Assembly: GCF_030758295.1 (NCBI RefSeq)
Contig: NZ_CP132335.1
Span: forward strand, 1,092,412 to 1,156,411
DNA: 64,000 nucleotides
DNA from: Pararhizobium sp. IMCC21322
GTDB lineage: Bacteria > Pseudomonadota > Alphaproteobacteria > Rhizobiales > GCA-2746425
Reading direction: 5' to 3'
A program made the translations under genes and the position numbers. The notes below the pieces were generated by a model. It worked only from the letters and a program-made list of their open reading frames with translations, was not told the DNA's origin and made no database searches. Every line of letters starts with the position of its first letter. Position 1 is the stretch's first letter. Shown here in pieces: positions 26,097 to 35,884 of this stretch.

Positions 26097-26270
26097 GGCC
26101 GATAGTGTTGAAAAGCTCCGCCTATCGACAATCAACGCCAGACTTGTAGCACCGCATTCCGCAGTCAAGTTCAGAATGAAATTCAATTTCGGTCAACCGC
26201 GAAGGCAGGGATCAAATTCTAAAAAATTGGCTGCGAATTTCGGTAACGGACTTTTTCAACACTATCGGCC
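26097..26270. repeat. MITE-like element, 18-bp perfect terminal inverted repeats
   Basis: GGCCGATAGTGTTGAAAA at 26097-26114 is the exact complement of 26253-26270. The 174-bp interior has no gene. The ends resemble those of insertion sequences, but the parent cannot be named. It fills most of the non-coding gap between the HNH gene and the HEPN-like gene. Confidence 0.7.
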
Positions 26271-26360
26271 CTAAGTTGCTCATGATATCGGTTCGTTATG
26301 CTGCGGTGCGGCCCGTCAAAGGAGACATCCGATTATAACTCTTAGGAGGGGCCATCTGCC

Positions 26361-26900
26361 TTAGTATTGCATTACACGACAAAACTCGCGGAAATTTTTC
26401 TGGAAGGTCATTCGAGAACTAGCCAAAAAATGAACACCCAGATTTGACTTGCCTAGCTCTTCCACAACGGTTCTGGCACTTCGCAGAAAAACGTCGATTT
26501 CGCCGTTTTTTATGTTCGCGAAATTGGCCCACTCCGCCTGCTTCCTCTTGGTGTTGACGTGCGCCGTTACATTGTTGCGGTATGTCGCGATCTTGGTCCT
26601 CAAACCGAGGCAGTTTTCGCACTCCATTTTGGCCAATGGCGAGACGATCAGGTCCGGGTCGTTGATGGCATGGTGCATCGAGTAAGAACGTTTTCCTGAC
26701 TCCACAGACGCATAACAAGCAGACATAAAACTATGGCTAAGCAGGGCCCTAATAGTTGCATATCCATTGTACTCTGGGCTGTCTTGTCGCTCTACTGGCC
26801 AAACAGAGAATTTGTCGTACGCCGCGATGTAGATGCGCCAGGACGCGGTGGCCGTCGACACAACTTCATCCAACAACCAGATTTTGTCGCTAGGTGACAT
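26361..26900 (-). CDS. HEPN/AbiU2-like protein
   Basis: About 180 residues from MSPSDKIWLLDEVV; the longer frame to 26960 lacks a ribosome site. The motif TYRNNVTAHVN (R then five residues then H) matches the Rx4-6H signature of HEPN ribonucleases. A conserved-looking WRIYIAAYDKF segment lies near the N-terminus. Such proteins include AbiU2-type abortive infection factors that cut RNA. Its leftward orientation opposes the flanking genes. Function is inferred from the motif only. Confidence 0.65.
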   Translation of the reverse strand: MSPSDKIWLLDEVVSTATASWRIYIAAYDKFSVWPVERQDSPEYNGYATIRALLSHSFMSACYASVESGKRSYSMHHAINDPDLIVSPLAKMECENCLGLRTKIATYRNNVTAHVNTKRKQAEWANFANIKNGEIDVFLRSARTVVEELGKSNLGVHFLASSRMTFQKNFREFCRVMQY

Positions 26901-27280
26901 AATGGATGCTTCCCTTTGCCTGCCTCTCACTCGAACCTGCATCAAATCGGATGTGGGCAATAGATGCCAGATTTAATTGAGCGCAGACAACCTCGGCCCA
27001 TACCGGCCACTGGGGAAAGGTGGTGATGCTGCAACAGCACTCCGGTTTGCGGACATTCATCCTGTCGTGCCAATGCATGAGTCCTCAGGCTATAGTACAA
27101 TGCTAAAGACAAGCCGGAAGTTTTCGGTCGGGCTAGCTGGTGAAGCTGGAGAAGGCCACGTCCATAAAGACTATTGCACGCATATCGAAAGAATAAGTCC
27201 GATCTCACAAGGGACCTTGCGATTGGAAAATCTAAATCTTATGACTAAATCTAAGGGTGCAGCTCCAAGGATTTATAAAA
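26901..27280. other. Intergenic region upstream of the HD-GHKL gene
   Basis: About 380 bases without a supported gene. The rightward frame 26977-27291 has no ribosome site and reads like a decayed remnant. Divergent promoters for 26361-26900 and 27281-30265 are expected here. Confidence 0.4.
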
Positions 27281-30265
27281 ATGAGAATTAGCGAAGTCAT
27301 TCTAGAACGGATCAACAGCAACCATGCGCTCGACGGATACGTCAAAAGTTCAGTTGCTCGAATTTCTGACCATATCGTTTCAAACAAATTGGTGTTTTTT
27401 CCAGAATATACCGACCATGATGTCACTCACTTTGAGGCGGTTCTGGAAACGGCGGTTGACCTAGCAACCGACAAATCCTTGGAACTCATGACCGACCTCG
27501 ACTTTGCCGCCCTGACTACATCAGTCATGCTGCACGACCTAGGTATGCACCTTACAAAGGACGGGTTTGAGACGCTGGTAAGTGCGAAAAGCCCGATGGT
27601 TCCCATTGAGGATTTCGGCGATTTACCTTGGAATGAGCTTTGGGTCTCCTTTCTGGCTGAAGCCAAACGTTTTGATGCCAAGAAACTGGAAGCGCTATTC
27701 GGCTCAAATTACGAACCAGTAACTGCGTTCCCCTCGTTCAGCGAACCATGGGACGAGTTTGACATACTGCTAGTTGGTGAGTTCCTTCGACGACACCACC
27801 CGCGCTTAGCGCATGAAATTGCCTTGTCCGGAATGCCCTCCAAAGACGGAACTCTCATCCAATTCTGCAACAACACCTCTGACCAAGACAGATTTCTGAA
27901 TGACATCAGTGGACTAATTGCTCGTAGTCACGGCATGTCTCTTCGAGACACCTTTTCGTATCTGGAAAAGCACTACAACAATAAGATTGAGACGCGCTCT
28001 GCGCATCCTGTCTTCCTCATGGCTCTTCTCAGGGTCGCAGATTACCTGCAAATTCAAAGCGCAAGAGCACCTTCCGCTAAAACGGACGTTTCAAAGTTAA
28101 AGAGTCCCGTCTCGTCTCGGGAATGGTCTGTTCATCAATGCGTTACAGACATAACCAACATCGCCGACCCTGAGGCAATCGACATTATTGCCCATCCGCA
28201 AGACATCGACACATTCTTGCGGTTGGAGTTCTGGATACGCGACCTTCAACGCGAACTCGATATGTCTTGGGCCGTACTCGGCGAAGTTTATGGCCTTCAT
28301 GCACATAGTGGGCTGAACAAGCTTGGCCTCAAAATACGTAGACTGAGGTCAAACATTGATGATGTCGAGGACTTCTCCCAAACTGTAGCTTATCTTCCGG
28401 AGCAAATCGCGTTTACAACAGCGGGAAGCGAACTCTTAAAACTACTTGTGGGACCACTCTATGCCAATGACATCACAGTTGGTCTTCGCGAACTGGTCCA
28501 GAACGCGACCGATGCAGTCAAAGAGTTAGACAGCCTGGTCGATGAAGGTTCAATCGAACCAACCAAAGGTCGAACTGACATATCAGCTGACGTGCAAGTG
28601 GACTTTGTGCAAGACGGCGAAAGTCGTGAGCATCTCATTCCCAACATTGTTGAAATCACAATCACGGACCGAGGTGTCGGAATGACCGCCGACATTGTAA
28701 AAAACTACTTCTTAAAAGCTGGGGCCTCATTTAGAAGCTCAGACGTTTGGAAGGAGCAATTCGAAAAAGCCGACGGTACTATTCGCGTCCAGAGAAGTGG
28801 GCGTTTCGGCGTTGGCGCGCTCGCAGCTTTTTTGATCGGTGAAGAAATCGAGGTAGACACTCGACATTATTCTGAACCTACCGAAAATGGGCTTCGGTTT
28901 TCAGCCAGCATTGAGACAACCTCGATAAACGTTGTGAAAGTTGCCTGTGCTGTCGGAACAAAAATAAGAATAAAGGTACCAAAACACCTCCAAAATCAAG
29001 TCGGCCAACTTCTCGGCGATACCCAAGGACGAGGAGTTGACCTGTATCACGGGATAAGCCAGTATTTTGGCCGAGAACCAAGCCTAAACTATACAGTTGA
29101 TGGCAAGAACATCCCATGGGACGAGAAGTGCTTTCTACCTACGAAGGTCAGTTCATTTGAGGGAGGTTGGAATTACTTTGACACCGATGATTACGAAATA
29201 AATTGGTCATATGAAAGCGGGAAGCCAGCTCTCTCAGTCAATCAAATTCGGGTTTCGGGCACTTTCGCAGACCAATTAGTATCAGGCGAAAGCAACAACG
29301 CCGGGATAATACTGAGGACCGTCATTTTTAGTACCCCCGCCCTCTCAATCGGGGACAAGTCTGGTTCATTCCCGTTAAACCTGCAGAGAAACACGTACGC
29401 CGGAAACGAAATGCCATTTCAGAGTGAGTTGGCAACAGAGGTCACTGATGAGCTTCTGTTCTCCTGTCTTTGGCATCTATCGATCAAAAAGCAAAGCACG
29501 TTCCCCAAGTACGCAGGCTTTGAGCAAGGTAAATATTGGCGAGGTCATCGCCCCAAGTGGTTGCACTGCTCTGACGGAATGATTCTCAACATTCCAATGT
29601 TTTTGCGGGCTTACAATCCCCAGTTTGCTCTTGCTCGCTACGGGGGAACTGACGACTGGACTATCGCACAAGAGATAGTTGATGTCCTTCCAAAACAGTC
29701 ACTTTTTGTTCACGAAGCCGACGATGAGTTCGCTAGGCGAAACTTCACGATGAAAGGGAAACTCACCAGAACTCTTCAGGGTGAAGCCCACGAATTCACA
29801 AGAAATGCCACTAAATCACAAACAGTGTTCGTGCCAAGTTCATTTGTTGATTTGATAAGAAACAAGATGAAGCCGGGCAGAGACGCAACCGTAGCTCTGG
29901 ACAGTTTGGTGCAAGATACTGTCCCCAATTGGCTAGTTCACAACGCTTCAGGCGTCAAAGAACCCGATGAAGCTCAAAAATGGCGAAAGAAACTTAGTCA
30001 TGACGGGACAGATACTTCGGTTGTTAGCTTGCATGAGCTAGCTTGTTCAAAACGGCCTGACAAGGAAGGCTTCGATAAGGTATTTTTTGAACGCTGGATG
30101 GAACTCATTGGTCACCCTCACCTACCAAAGTCGCCTTCCAAGGCGAAAGAGCTCCAGAAAGCACTCATGGGCAAGCTGGGAGAAAAATATAAATTCTTCG
30201 AGCAACGCGCTAATGAAAAAATCAAGAAGAAAAGAGATAAAGCAAAAGAACAAGGCGTTGGTTAG
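27281..30265 (+). CDS. HD-domain plus GHKL (Hsp90-like) ATPase, conflict-system type
   Basis: A 994-residue protein with two enzymatic modules. The N-terminal HD part (about 40-300) carries DHDVTHFEAV and VMLHDLGMHL, the metal-binding HD pattern of HD-CE-type phosphohydrolases. The middle and C-terminal part holds a GHKL ATPase: N-box ELVQNATDAV, G1 DRGVGM and G2 GRFGVGALAAFLIG (about 405-530). HD plus Hsp90-like ATPase architectures are described in prokaryotic conflict systems. A long C-terminal region of unknown fold ends in a Lys-rich tail. AAGGA 9 bases upstream of ATG 27281 supports the start over GTG 27257. Neighbours (HNH, HEPN-like) support a defence role, which is inference. Confidence 0.8.
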   Translation: MRISEVILERINSNHALDGYVKSSVARISDHIVSNKLVFFPEYTDHDVTHFEAVLETAVDLATDKSLELMTDLDFAALTTSVMLHDLGMHLTKDGFETLVSAKSPMVPIEDFGDLPWNELWVSFLAEAKRFDAKKLEALFGSNYEPVTAFPSFSEPWDEFDILLVGEFLRRHHPRLAHEIALSGMPSKDGTLIQFCNNTSDQDRFLNDISGLIARSHGMSLRDTFSYLEKHYNNKIETRSAHPVFLMALLRVADYLQIQSARAPSAKTDVSKLKSPVSSREWSVHQCVTDITNIADPEAIDIIAHPQDIDTFLRLEFWIRDLQRELDMSWAVLGEVYGLHAHSGLNKLGLKIRRLRSNIDDVEDFSQTVAYLPEQIAFTTAGSELLKLLVGPLYANDITVGLRELVQNATDAVKELDSLVDEGSIEPTKGRTDISADVQVDFVQDGESREHLIPNIVEITITDRGVGMTADIVKNYFLKAGASFRSSDVWKEQFEKADGTIRVQRSGRFGVGALAAFLIGEEIEVDTRHYSEPTENGLRFSASIETTSINVVKVACAVGTKIRIKVPKHLQNQVGQLLGDTQGRGVDLYHGISQYFGREPSLNYTVDGKNIPWDEKCFLPTKVSSFEGGWNYFDTDDYEINWSYESGKPALSVNQIRVSGTFADQLVSGESNNAGIILRTVIFSTPALSIGDKSGSFPLNLQRNTYAGNEMPFQSELATEVTDELLFSCLWHLSIKKQSTFPKYAGFEQGKYWRGHRPKWLHCSDGMILNIPMFLRAYNPQFALARYGGTDDWTIAQEIVDVLPKQSLFVHEADDEFARRNFTMKGKLTRTLQGEAHEFTRNATKSQTVFVPSSFVDLIRNKMKPGRDATVALDSLVQDTVPNWLVHNASGVKEPDEAQKWRKKLSHDGTDTSVVSLHELACSKRPDKEGFDKVFFERWMELIGHPHLPKSPSKAKELQKALMGKLGEKYKFFEQRANEKIKKKRDKAKEQGVG

Positions 30266-30410
30266 TCTTGGCGTTGCCTCCTACTCAATCGAGAGTGCAT
30301 GGAAAGCTAAAAATGTCGTTCAGTAGATTGCAAGCCAATGTCTCCTCTCATCCAGGATCTGCCTTGACTTCGCATCCGCAGCGAAAGTCCAGTTTTCGCC
30401 CAACTTCGCC

Positions 30411-30618
30411 GTTTGTTGCGTTGCAATAGGTATGGCCAGAGAATTTCCCTTCTTGGTAAAGACACTTGAATTTAGAAAAGCTCTATTCCCGATTGGCTTC
30501 GCTCATATGGATTTGCAAGAAAACATTAGAGCCCCGTGAACCAAATTTGCGACGGGTCATGACCGCAACGAAAGTGGAAATGAGCCGAGAAAGAAGAAAT
30601 ACCGCATAGCGCAATGCG
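30411..30618. repeat. Degenerate intergenic repeat, copy 1
   Basis: About 205 bases that align collinearly with 33580-33788. Shared blocks include TGCGTTGC, TTTAGAAAAA/G, ATTCCCGATTG and TGCAAGAAAA, interspersed with diverged bases. It is non-coding. The pair points to an old dispersed repeat or decayed gene copy in this lineage. Confidence 0.6.
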
Positions 30619-30687
30619 CTCCGATAATTCTACCACCCATTGACATGCCTTTGAAAATTTATTCAAAGTTGCATCGGGAGGTTGAGT

Positions 30688-31410
30688 ATGGCTAGAAAGA
30701 AATCAGTTTGGCCATGGGTGTTTGGATTGGTTGCTATTGCGTGGCTCTCGCAAGATAACAGCCCCGATTCCACATTGCCCTCTCGATCCACAGATAATCC
30801 TCTTCCCAGCTCGATTGAGATTGGAATATCAAGTCCGAACTCGCCCCAGCAGCCGATCAGAAATACGAGAGAAACTGAATCCCCTAAACCACCGAAATTC
30901 GATATAGTAAGATCGGCGCCGCCTTCATCACCCTCATCTCCCGCAATCGGCGGTCGCACCATGTATGTGGACGCGTCGAGACTTAATGTCCGAAATGGAC
31001 CCAGCAAAACCGACAAGGTCATTTGGACAGTCAAACAAGATGAAGCCGTCTCGGTTACAAAGACGGCAGGTGAATGGTCGTTTATCCGGGGCGCGAGATA
31101 TGAAGGCTGGGTCTACAGTGGATATCTGACACCCAACCGATCTCCAATGGTCACGGTGACACTGGAACCCAAAAACCAACAACCAATCCGCCGAACCCAG
31201 CAATTGTCGGAGGCGGCAATAGCACAAATTTTGATCGACAGATCGAAAGCCTATTACTCTGGAAACTGCCCTTGCCCCTACAATACCGACAGGGCTGGAC
31301 GGCGCTGTGGTGGTCGTAGCGCGTACTCACGCCCGGGCGGGGCTTCACCGCTCTGTTATCCGCGTGATGTATCATTGCAAATGATCGCTGACTATCGGGC
31401 GAGACAGTGA
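30688..31410 (+). CDS. SH3b-domain secreted or membrane-anchored protein
   Basis: A 240-residue protein with an N-terminal hydrophobic anchor (VWPWVFGLVAIAWL), a Ser/Pro-rich linker (about 25-85), an SH3b domain at about 90-150 (YVDASRLNVRNGPSKTDKVI then EGWVYSGYLTP), and a C-terminal CxC-containing region with CPCPYNTDRAGRRCGGRSAY. SH3b domains bind cell-wall or peptide ligands. CGGGAGG 6 bases upstream supports ATG 30688. It opens a run of secreted proteins. Confidence 0.85.
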   Translation: MARKKSVWPWVFGLVAIAWLSQDNSPDSTLPSRSTDNPLPSSIEIGISSPNSPQQPIRNTRETESPKPPKFDIVRSAPPSSPSSPAIGGRTMYVDASRLNVRNGPSKTDKVIWTVKQDEAVSVTKTAGEWSFIRGARYEGWVYSGYLTPNRSPMVTVTLEPKNQQPIRRTQQLSEAAIAQILIDRSKAYYSGNCPCPYNTDRAGRRCGGRSAYSRPGGASPLCYPRDVSLQMIADYRARQ

Positions 31411-31483
31411 TGCCCCAAAACGTGACTTCTAGAACCAAATGTTTTCCAGAAACCGAATTGCCACAATCCTGAGGGAGAAAGAC

Positions 31484-32596
31484 ATGAAAGTTACAAGCTC
31501 TTTAATGATCATTTTAGCAATGACCATTGGTGGGACGCATTCGAGTTTCGCGAAAGACACCATTGATATTGTCGCATTTAATGCAGAGAATTTGTTCGAC
31601 ACAATCGACGACATCGACAATCCGCGTGATGACACTTATTTGCCATTGAGCGTAAAGGCCATCATGCAACCCTCGCATGATCAAAAGTGCGATCAATACA
31701 ACGGCAGCGGTTCATTCTACGCAAAGCAGTGCAAAACACTTGATTGGAGCCTTGCGACCTATAACCAAAAACTAAAAAGATATGGCGATGTACTGAAGGC
31801 CATGCCCGCGACCCCAGACATAATCGTCATCTCCGAAACAGAGAACAAACAGGTTTTGCTGGATTTGACCCAACAGGAGTTGTCCAGCGAAAACTACAAC
31901 ATCGTACAACTCGATAGCAGCGATGAGCCAGATAGCAGAGGAATTGATGTTGGCATCCTCAGCAAGTTTCCAGTCGTGGGAGATCCAGTTGCTCACACAA
32001 TTGACTTTGGTAATGATGAAAGGACCTGTGGGAAAACACGTGACATTGTGCAAGCAAGCTTTGAACTTCCAGACGGTGAACCTCTTCATGTTTTCGGGGT
32101 TCACTTTCCATCAGGCAGAAGTCCATTCATATGCCGAATCAAAGCGTTTCAAAATCTGAATGAAATCGTCAAGACTCTACCGGCAAACTCATTGGCAATC
32201 GCAGCAGGTGACTTCAACATAAACTGCGTTGAAGCGCCCAGTGACGCCTTTACACGCTTGCTCGTGCGCAACGGCTGGTATGCTTCACCGCTGATCAGCA
32301 GCGGCTGCAGAGCGCCTGGATCAAGCAAGTTTATCGAACGCTCAATTGACAATTGGAATACATGGTCTTTTCTGGACATGATCATTGTATCTTCAGAGCT
32401 CAGTCCAACCAGACCGTCCGCGAAAAACTGGTTCGCGGATTTGGGTAGCTTCAGCACCCTAGTGGTTCAAAGCGAACAGATAATGGTTGATGAGGACGAC
32501 AAGGGATACATTGAACCCAGACGCTTCGATCCCGTTTCTGGGAGGGGTGTCAGTGATCATTTTCCAGTCGGAATTCGTTTGGTCAATAGGCGTTAG
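31484..32596 (+). CDS. Secreted endonuclease/exonuclease/phosphatase-family protein (copy 1)
   Basis: A 370-residue protein with a signal peptide (MKVTSSLMIILAMTIGGTHSSFA). The EEP catalytic marks are NAENLFD (about 32), SETENKQ (about 118), GVHFPSG, GDFNINC and SDHFP near the C-terminus. This metal-dependent fold includes DNase I-like nucleases, phosphatases and sphingomyelinases. A GGGAG site lies 6 bases upstream. A second EEP gene lies at 35885-37213. The substrate cannot be told from sequence; a secreted nuclease or lipase is most likely. Confidence 0.88.
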   Translation: MKVTSSLMIILAMTIGGTHSSFAKDTIDIVAFNAENLFDTIDDIDNPRDDTYLPLSVKAIMQPSHDQKCDQYNGSGSFYAKQCKTLDWSLATYNQKLKRYGDVLKAMPATPDIIVISETENKQVLLDLTQQELSSENYNIVQLDSSDEPDSRGIDVGILSKFPVVGDPVAHTIDFGNDERTCGKTRDIVQASFELPDGEPLHVFGVHFPSGRSPFICRIKAFQNLNEIVKTLPANSLAIAAGDFNINCVEAPSDAFTRLLVRNGWYASPLISSGCRAPGSSKFIERSIDNWNTWSFLDMIIVSSELSPTRPSAKNWFADLGSFSTLVVQSEQIMVDEDDKGYIEPRRFDPVSGRGVSDHFPVGIRLVNRR

Positions 32597-32734
32597 TGTC
32601 AGCATAACGGCCTAAAGGTGACTTTGTGTTATCTGCAGCAAAAGACCGCAAGGAGCCTCATACGACTGCTGTGCAATGCATCAACGGCTACTAATCTGCA
32701 TAAATGATTACAGCATTTAATTAGGAGATAAAAA

Positions 32735-33391
32735 TTGCCAGGAAGAAATAGCTATGGCACAGCTTTTGTTGCCCTCATCGTTGGTGCTATTGCAAGTGCT
32801 GGCTACACCGTTGCAGCGTATTTTTTCCCAATCATAATATTTGGCACCATAGTGCCTATGGTTATAGCTTGTGTAACCATTATCGCTTTCCAGTCCGCAA
32901 TGAAGGGTAGCAGCCTTTTTCGACTTAGTGTTTGCCTTGTAACTACTATTCTAAACGTAAGTGCAATTTGGTTTACATATTTTTTCATATTGTGGGGGCT
33001 AGACGGTGCTCTGAAAATATTTTCATCGGGTCCGATTAAAATTATTGAGGAAATCTATTTGAGCTCGCTCGAATCAAGCTTCGAGTTTTTCAAAGATTTC
33101 GGGAGCCTCGCAACCGACTCTGGCATAACTATTACCGGGACATTTCTCCTCATCTTATGGGGCCTTGAAGCTTTGATCTTCAGTACTTCGGCAATCGTTG
33201 GTTACGGAATAGGAAGAGAGAGTCAGGAGGAGTATTCCAAAGATCAGCTAGTTGATATTGCGGATAACTTGCGTAGTGAGGGCTTGCCGATTCTAGCCGT
33301 ACTTTTCTTCAATTTTCTGAAAGGTCTAGTGCCAGTTGCTATCGTATTTGGGGCTATTTATGTTGCGTCGGAGGTGTTCGATCTATTCTGA
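32735..33391 (+). CDS. Multi-pass membrane protein
   Basis: A 218-residue protein with about five to six hydrophobic segments (near 10-45, 70-90, 120-150 and 180-215). The start is a TTG at 32735 with AGGAG 8 bases upstream; no ATG fits. No family was recognised. It lies between the two secreted EEP genes, so it may be cargo of the same block. Confidence 0.65.
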   Translation: MPGRNSYGTAFVALIVGAIASAGYTVAAYFFPIIIFGTIVPMVIACVTIIAFQSAMKGSSLFRLSVCLVTTILNVSAIWFTYFFILWGLDGALKIFSSGPIKIIEEIYLSSLESSFEFFKDFGSLATDSGITITGTFLLILWGLEALIFSTSAIVGYGIGRESQEEYSKDQLVDIADNLRSEGLPILAVLFFNFLKGLVPVAIVFGAIYVASEVFDLF

Positions 33392-33579
33392 ACCTGCTCT
33401 ACCGAAGTGAGGAACTATGATTAGATGGCATCCTTAATATTGACACTGAAAGGCAGAAGTCCCCCTTGTTTAAAAAAGGAAACCGGATTTAAAAACCAAC
33501 CGGATGATATTAAATTTTGCCCGCAAATTGACCGTTTGCGCAATGCGCAGCCAATGACTGCTTTCCGCCCACAAACGTC

Positions 33580-33788
33580 TTTTTTGCGTTGCGATAGCTC
33601 CCGGTCGGGGAATTTCGCTCAGTGCATAAGAAACTCCATTTTAGAAAAACTTCATTCCCGATTGCCTTCATGCACGTGGTTCTGCAAGAAAATAATGGGG
33701 TTACGGGAACCGAATACGCAACGGGCCAACATTGGTGCAAAGCGAAGAGATTAGGAAGAGAAGAACGATTAACGCAGAGCGCATATAC
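33580..33788. repeat. Degenerate intergenic repeat, copy 2
   Basis: Collinear with 30411-30618. The right edge overlaps the palindromic element at 33783-33811. No gene is supported in the whole gap 33392-33972; rightward frames here lack ribosome sites. Confidence 0.6.
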
Positions 33789-33847
33789 GTAATGTCAGAC
33801 ATTACGTATATGGCAAGGGAGACGCTGGCGCTCTTCCGTTGCATCCC
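33783..33847. repeat. Palindrome plus hairpin element, copy A
   Basis: A perfect 14-bp inverted repeat around one base (33783-33811, ATATACGTAATGTC with its complement) is followed by TGGCAAGGG, a second weak hairpin and CCGTTGCATCCC. The same order of parts occurs at 37542-37595. It lies downstream of a gene end and could be a transcription terminator-like or RNA element. Confidence 0.55.
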
Positions 33848-33972
33848 GTCTAGCCCGACGATTTAAAACGTTGCAATTGGTCTGAACACCGACCACCTTC
33901 AGTTGCATTCTTCAAAAAAATTCGCAATTGTGGTATATTGAATATGAACCATAGTTTTCGGTTGGGGGTTAC

Positions 33973-35253
33973 ATGCGTAAAACAATAGTTTTCTTTATTG
34001 CATCAATTTCTATATTTTTGTCCCAAAACACAATGGCAGGTTTCCGTATTCCTATTGTGTCTGATGTCGTTGACAAAGCAGTCGATGTTGCAAAGGACGT
34101 AGCGAAGGTTACGGTTCCGACTCAAGCCGCCATTGATGTCGTTAGAGGAAAGAAAACACCGGACGAGGCCATTACGGGCATTATGAATGATGCACAAACA
34201 GCTGCAACCGGAACGGGTGAAGTTGTTCAGATGGTCAATCAGGTGACACGAGACGTAACAAATATTCCGGATCAAACTTTTGAAAAGTTGGCCGAAAGTA
34301 TTGGTGGTGACGTTGGAAAGGTAATTTATCAAATAGGGACAGGCCCAAATAGACTGGTCAGAGAGTTCGGATTTACTTCCGTGGATGCTGGCGCAGCAAT
34401 ATTGCAGGGTCGAGACCCTGCTATCATAATCGCGATGCCATTGGCTGCCGCCATACGAGATGCACGCAATAAACATATCGATGCAGCTCTACCGCTTCCT
34501 GATGATATTAAAAAAGTTCTCACACCAATAATTCCTCGTCATGTGCTTGATCGTGCAAGATATACGGTCGGCTCCGTAAAAATGTCTTTGCCTGGAATTA
34601 TTGATAAATTTGGAGATCAAGATGCGGTTACGTTAGATGATGTAATAGTCTTCTTTCAGGAGCCGGAATTACAAAACGCTTCCCAGATTGAATTGTTAGC
34701 TCACGAACTCTATCATGTTTATCAGTATTCGGAATGGGGAGTAGATTTATTCGCATATCGATATCTCATAAACCATGGTAAGGTTGAGGCTGAGGCCGAG
34801 CAGGCAGGTGGCTATGCTAAAAACTATTGGCAGAAAATCAATTCGAATAACGCGATGGTGCAGCCCGCGATGTCGTTTGCAGGGGTAAAAAATAGCCTCT
34901 CCGCACCAGTGAACATTAACACTCCGTTTGGTCCTCTCGCGATCAATCGCCCTGTCGCCCAGAACAACATGGCAGCTACGGTAGGCGGTGGATCTTTCAC
35001 AGATCGATGTGTCGTGCAAGGCGAATACGTCGTGGTAACATCATCAAACCAAGTGATGTCCATTTCGCAAAATGGAATGCTCGTTGGGAGACGATTTCCG
35101 CCTTCTGTGCCCGGTTGCGTTTTTGAAATGCAAGGTTTAACAGGACAGCGCTTTTGCGTAGGCAATCAAAGTGCAGGTTTTGTTTATACTCCAGGATACA
35201 ATGGTCCCGTAGGCCAATGTCAACCTTGCTTGAACGAAAGTTGTTTTTACTGA
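33973..35253 (+). CDS. Secreted HExxH protein (DUF4157-like)
   Basis: A 426-residue protein with a signal peptide (IVFFIASISIFLSQNTMAGF). The centre has LLAHELYHVYQYSEWG (near residue 245), the HELxHVxQ pattern of DUF4157-type putative metallopeptidases often found in toxin and secreted effector contexts. The N-terminal half is Val/Asp-rich and helical; the C-terminal 100 residues are Cys-rich (about six Cys). GGGGG 6 bases upstream supports ATG 33973. It may be an active zinc peptidase; a downstream third ligand was not identified. Confidence 0.75.
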   Translation: MRKTIVFFIASISIFLSQNTMAGFRIPIVSDVVDKAVDVAKDVAKVTVPTQAAIDVVRGKKTPDEAITGIMNDAQTAATGTGEVVQMVNQVTRDVTNIPDQTFEKLAESIGGDVGKVIYQIGTGPNRLVREFGFTSVDAGAAILQGRDPAIIIAMPLAAAIRDARNKHIDAALPLPDDIKKVLTPIIPRHVLDRARYTVGSVKMSLPGIIDKFGDQDAVTLDDVIVFFQEPELQNASQIELLAHELYHVYQYSEWGVDLFAYRYLINHGKVEAEAEQAGGYAKNYWQKINSNNAMVQPAMSFAGVKNSLSAPVNINTPFGPLAINRPVAQNNMAATVGGGSFTDRCVVQGEYVVVTSSNQVMSISQNGMLVGRRFPPSVPGCVFEMQGLTGQRFCVGNQSAGFVYTPGYNGPVGQCQPCLNESCFY

Positions 35254-35884
35254 GTAGTAGTGACGAATTGAATTGCCCATGGCTCGGGAAGAATATGGTT
35301 GGTTCAAGATTAGCTGTCGAGACGGTTATGCGTTCAGCCAGAAAATTTGCCGACCCACAGAGGAAGCATTCAGTTAGTTCGAATTCCAGTCTAACACTTC
35401 TTCCGACTGTGCAAACGGCTTGTTCGGCGGTATTGATCGCAGCTTTGCGGCAGATCTCTACGACAGACGTACCTTTTTGCCTTGCCTGATGATGAGCGCC
35501 TTCTGCGCACTCGTGAACTTGGATGCTTTGATGCCTTCCCACTCCTCTCCCTACCAGGAAAACTCTAACCAAAAATGAGGACGCTTTAAGGGGGCACGTC
35601 ACTTTCCATGCGGTGATTTTAATTCGCACTTCGCCGAATGATGAGAACAGAGTTATGATGAGGCACTCATCGCGGAAGCTGTCACGATATCATAGGCTGC
35701 AAGGTTCTATAAACGCCCGTTTTACTTGCATCATAATGTAAGGCGGCTTAGGGTAATTTTGGGTCACCCTTGTAAAGCTGCGACACACACATGGCGCCCG
35801 TTGAATGACGACAACTAGTTGCTGGTCATTTGCTTGATTTTTATCTGTGCATTGATTATCGGCGATAGCGAAAAAGGTGAAATC
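35254..35884. other. Intergenic region, decayed sequence
   Basis: About 630 bases with short open frames in several phases but no ribosome site or recognisable domain. It resembles decayed coding or insertion-sequence material. The promoter for the second EEP gene should be near its right end. Confidence 0.4.

Noticed and set aside
26977-27291. Rightward 104-residue frame before the HD-GHKL gene
   Set aside because: No ribosome site and it runs into the start of the real gene; reads as decayed sequence.
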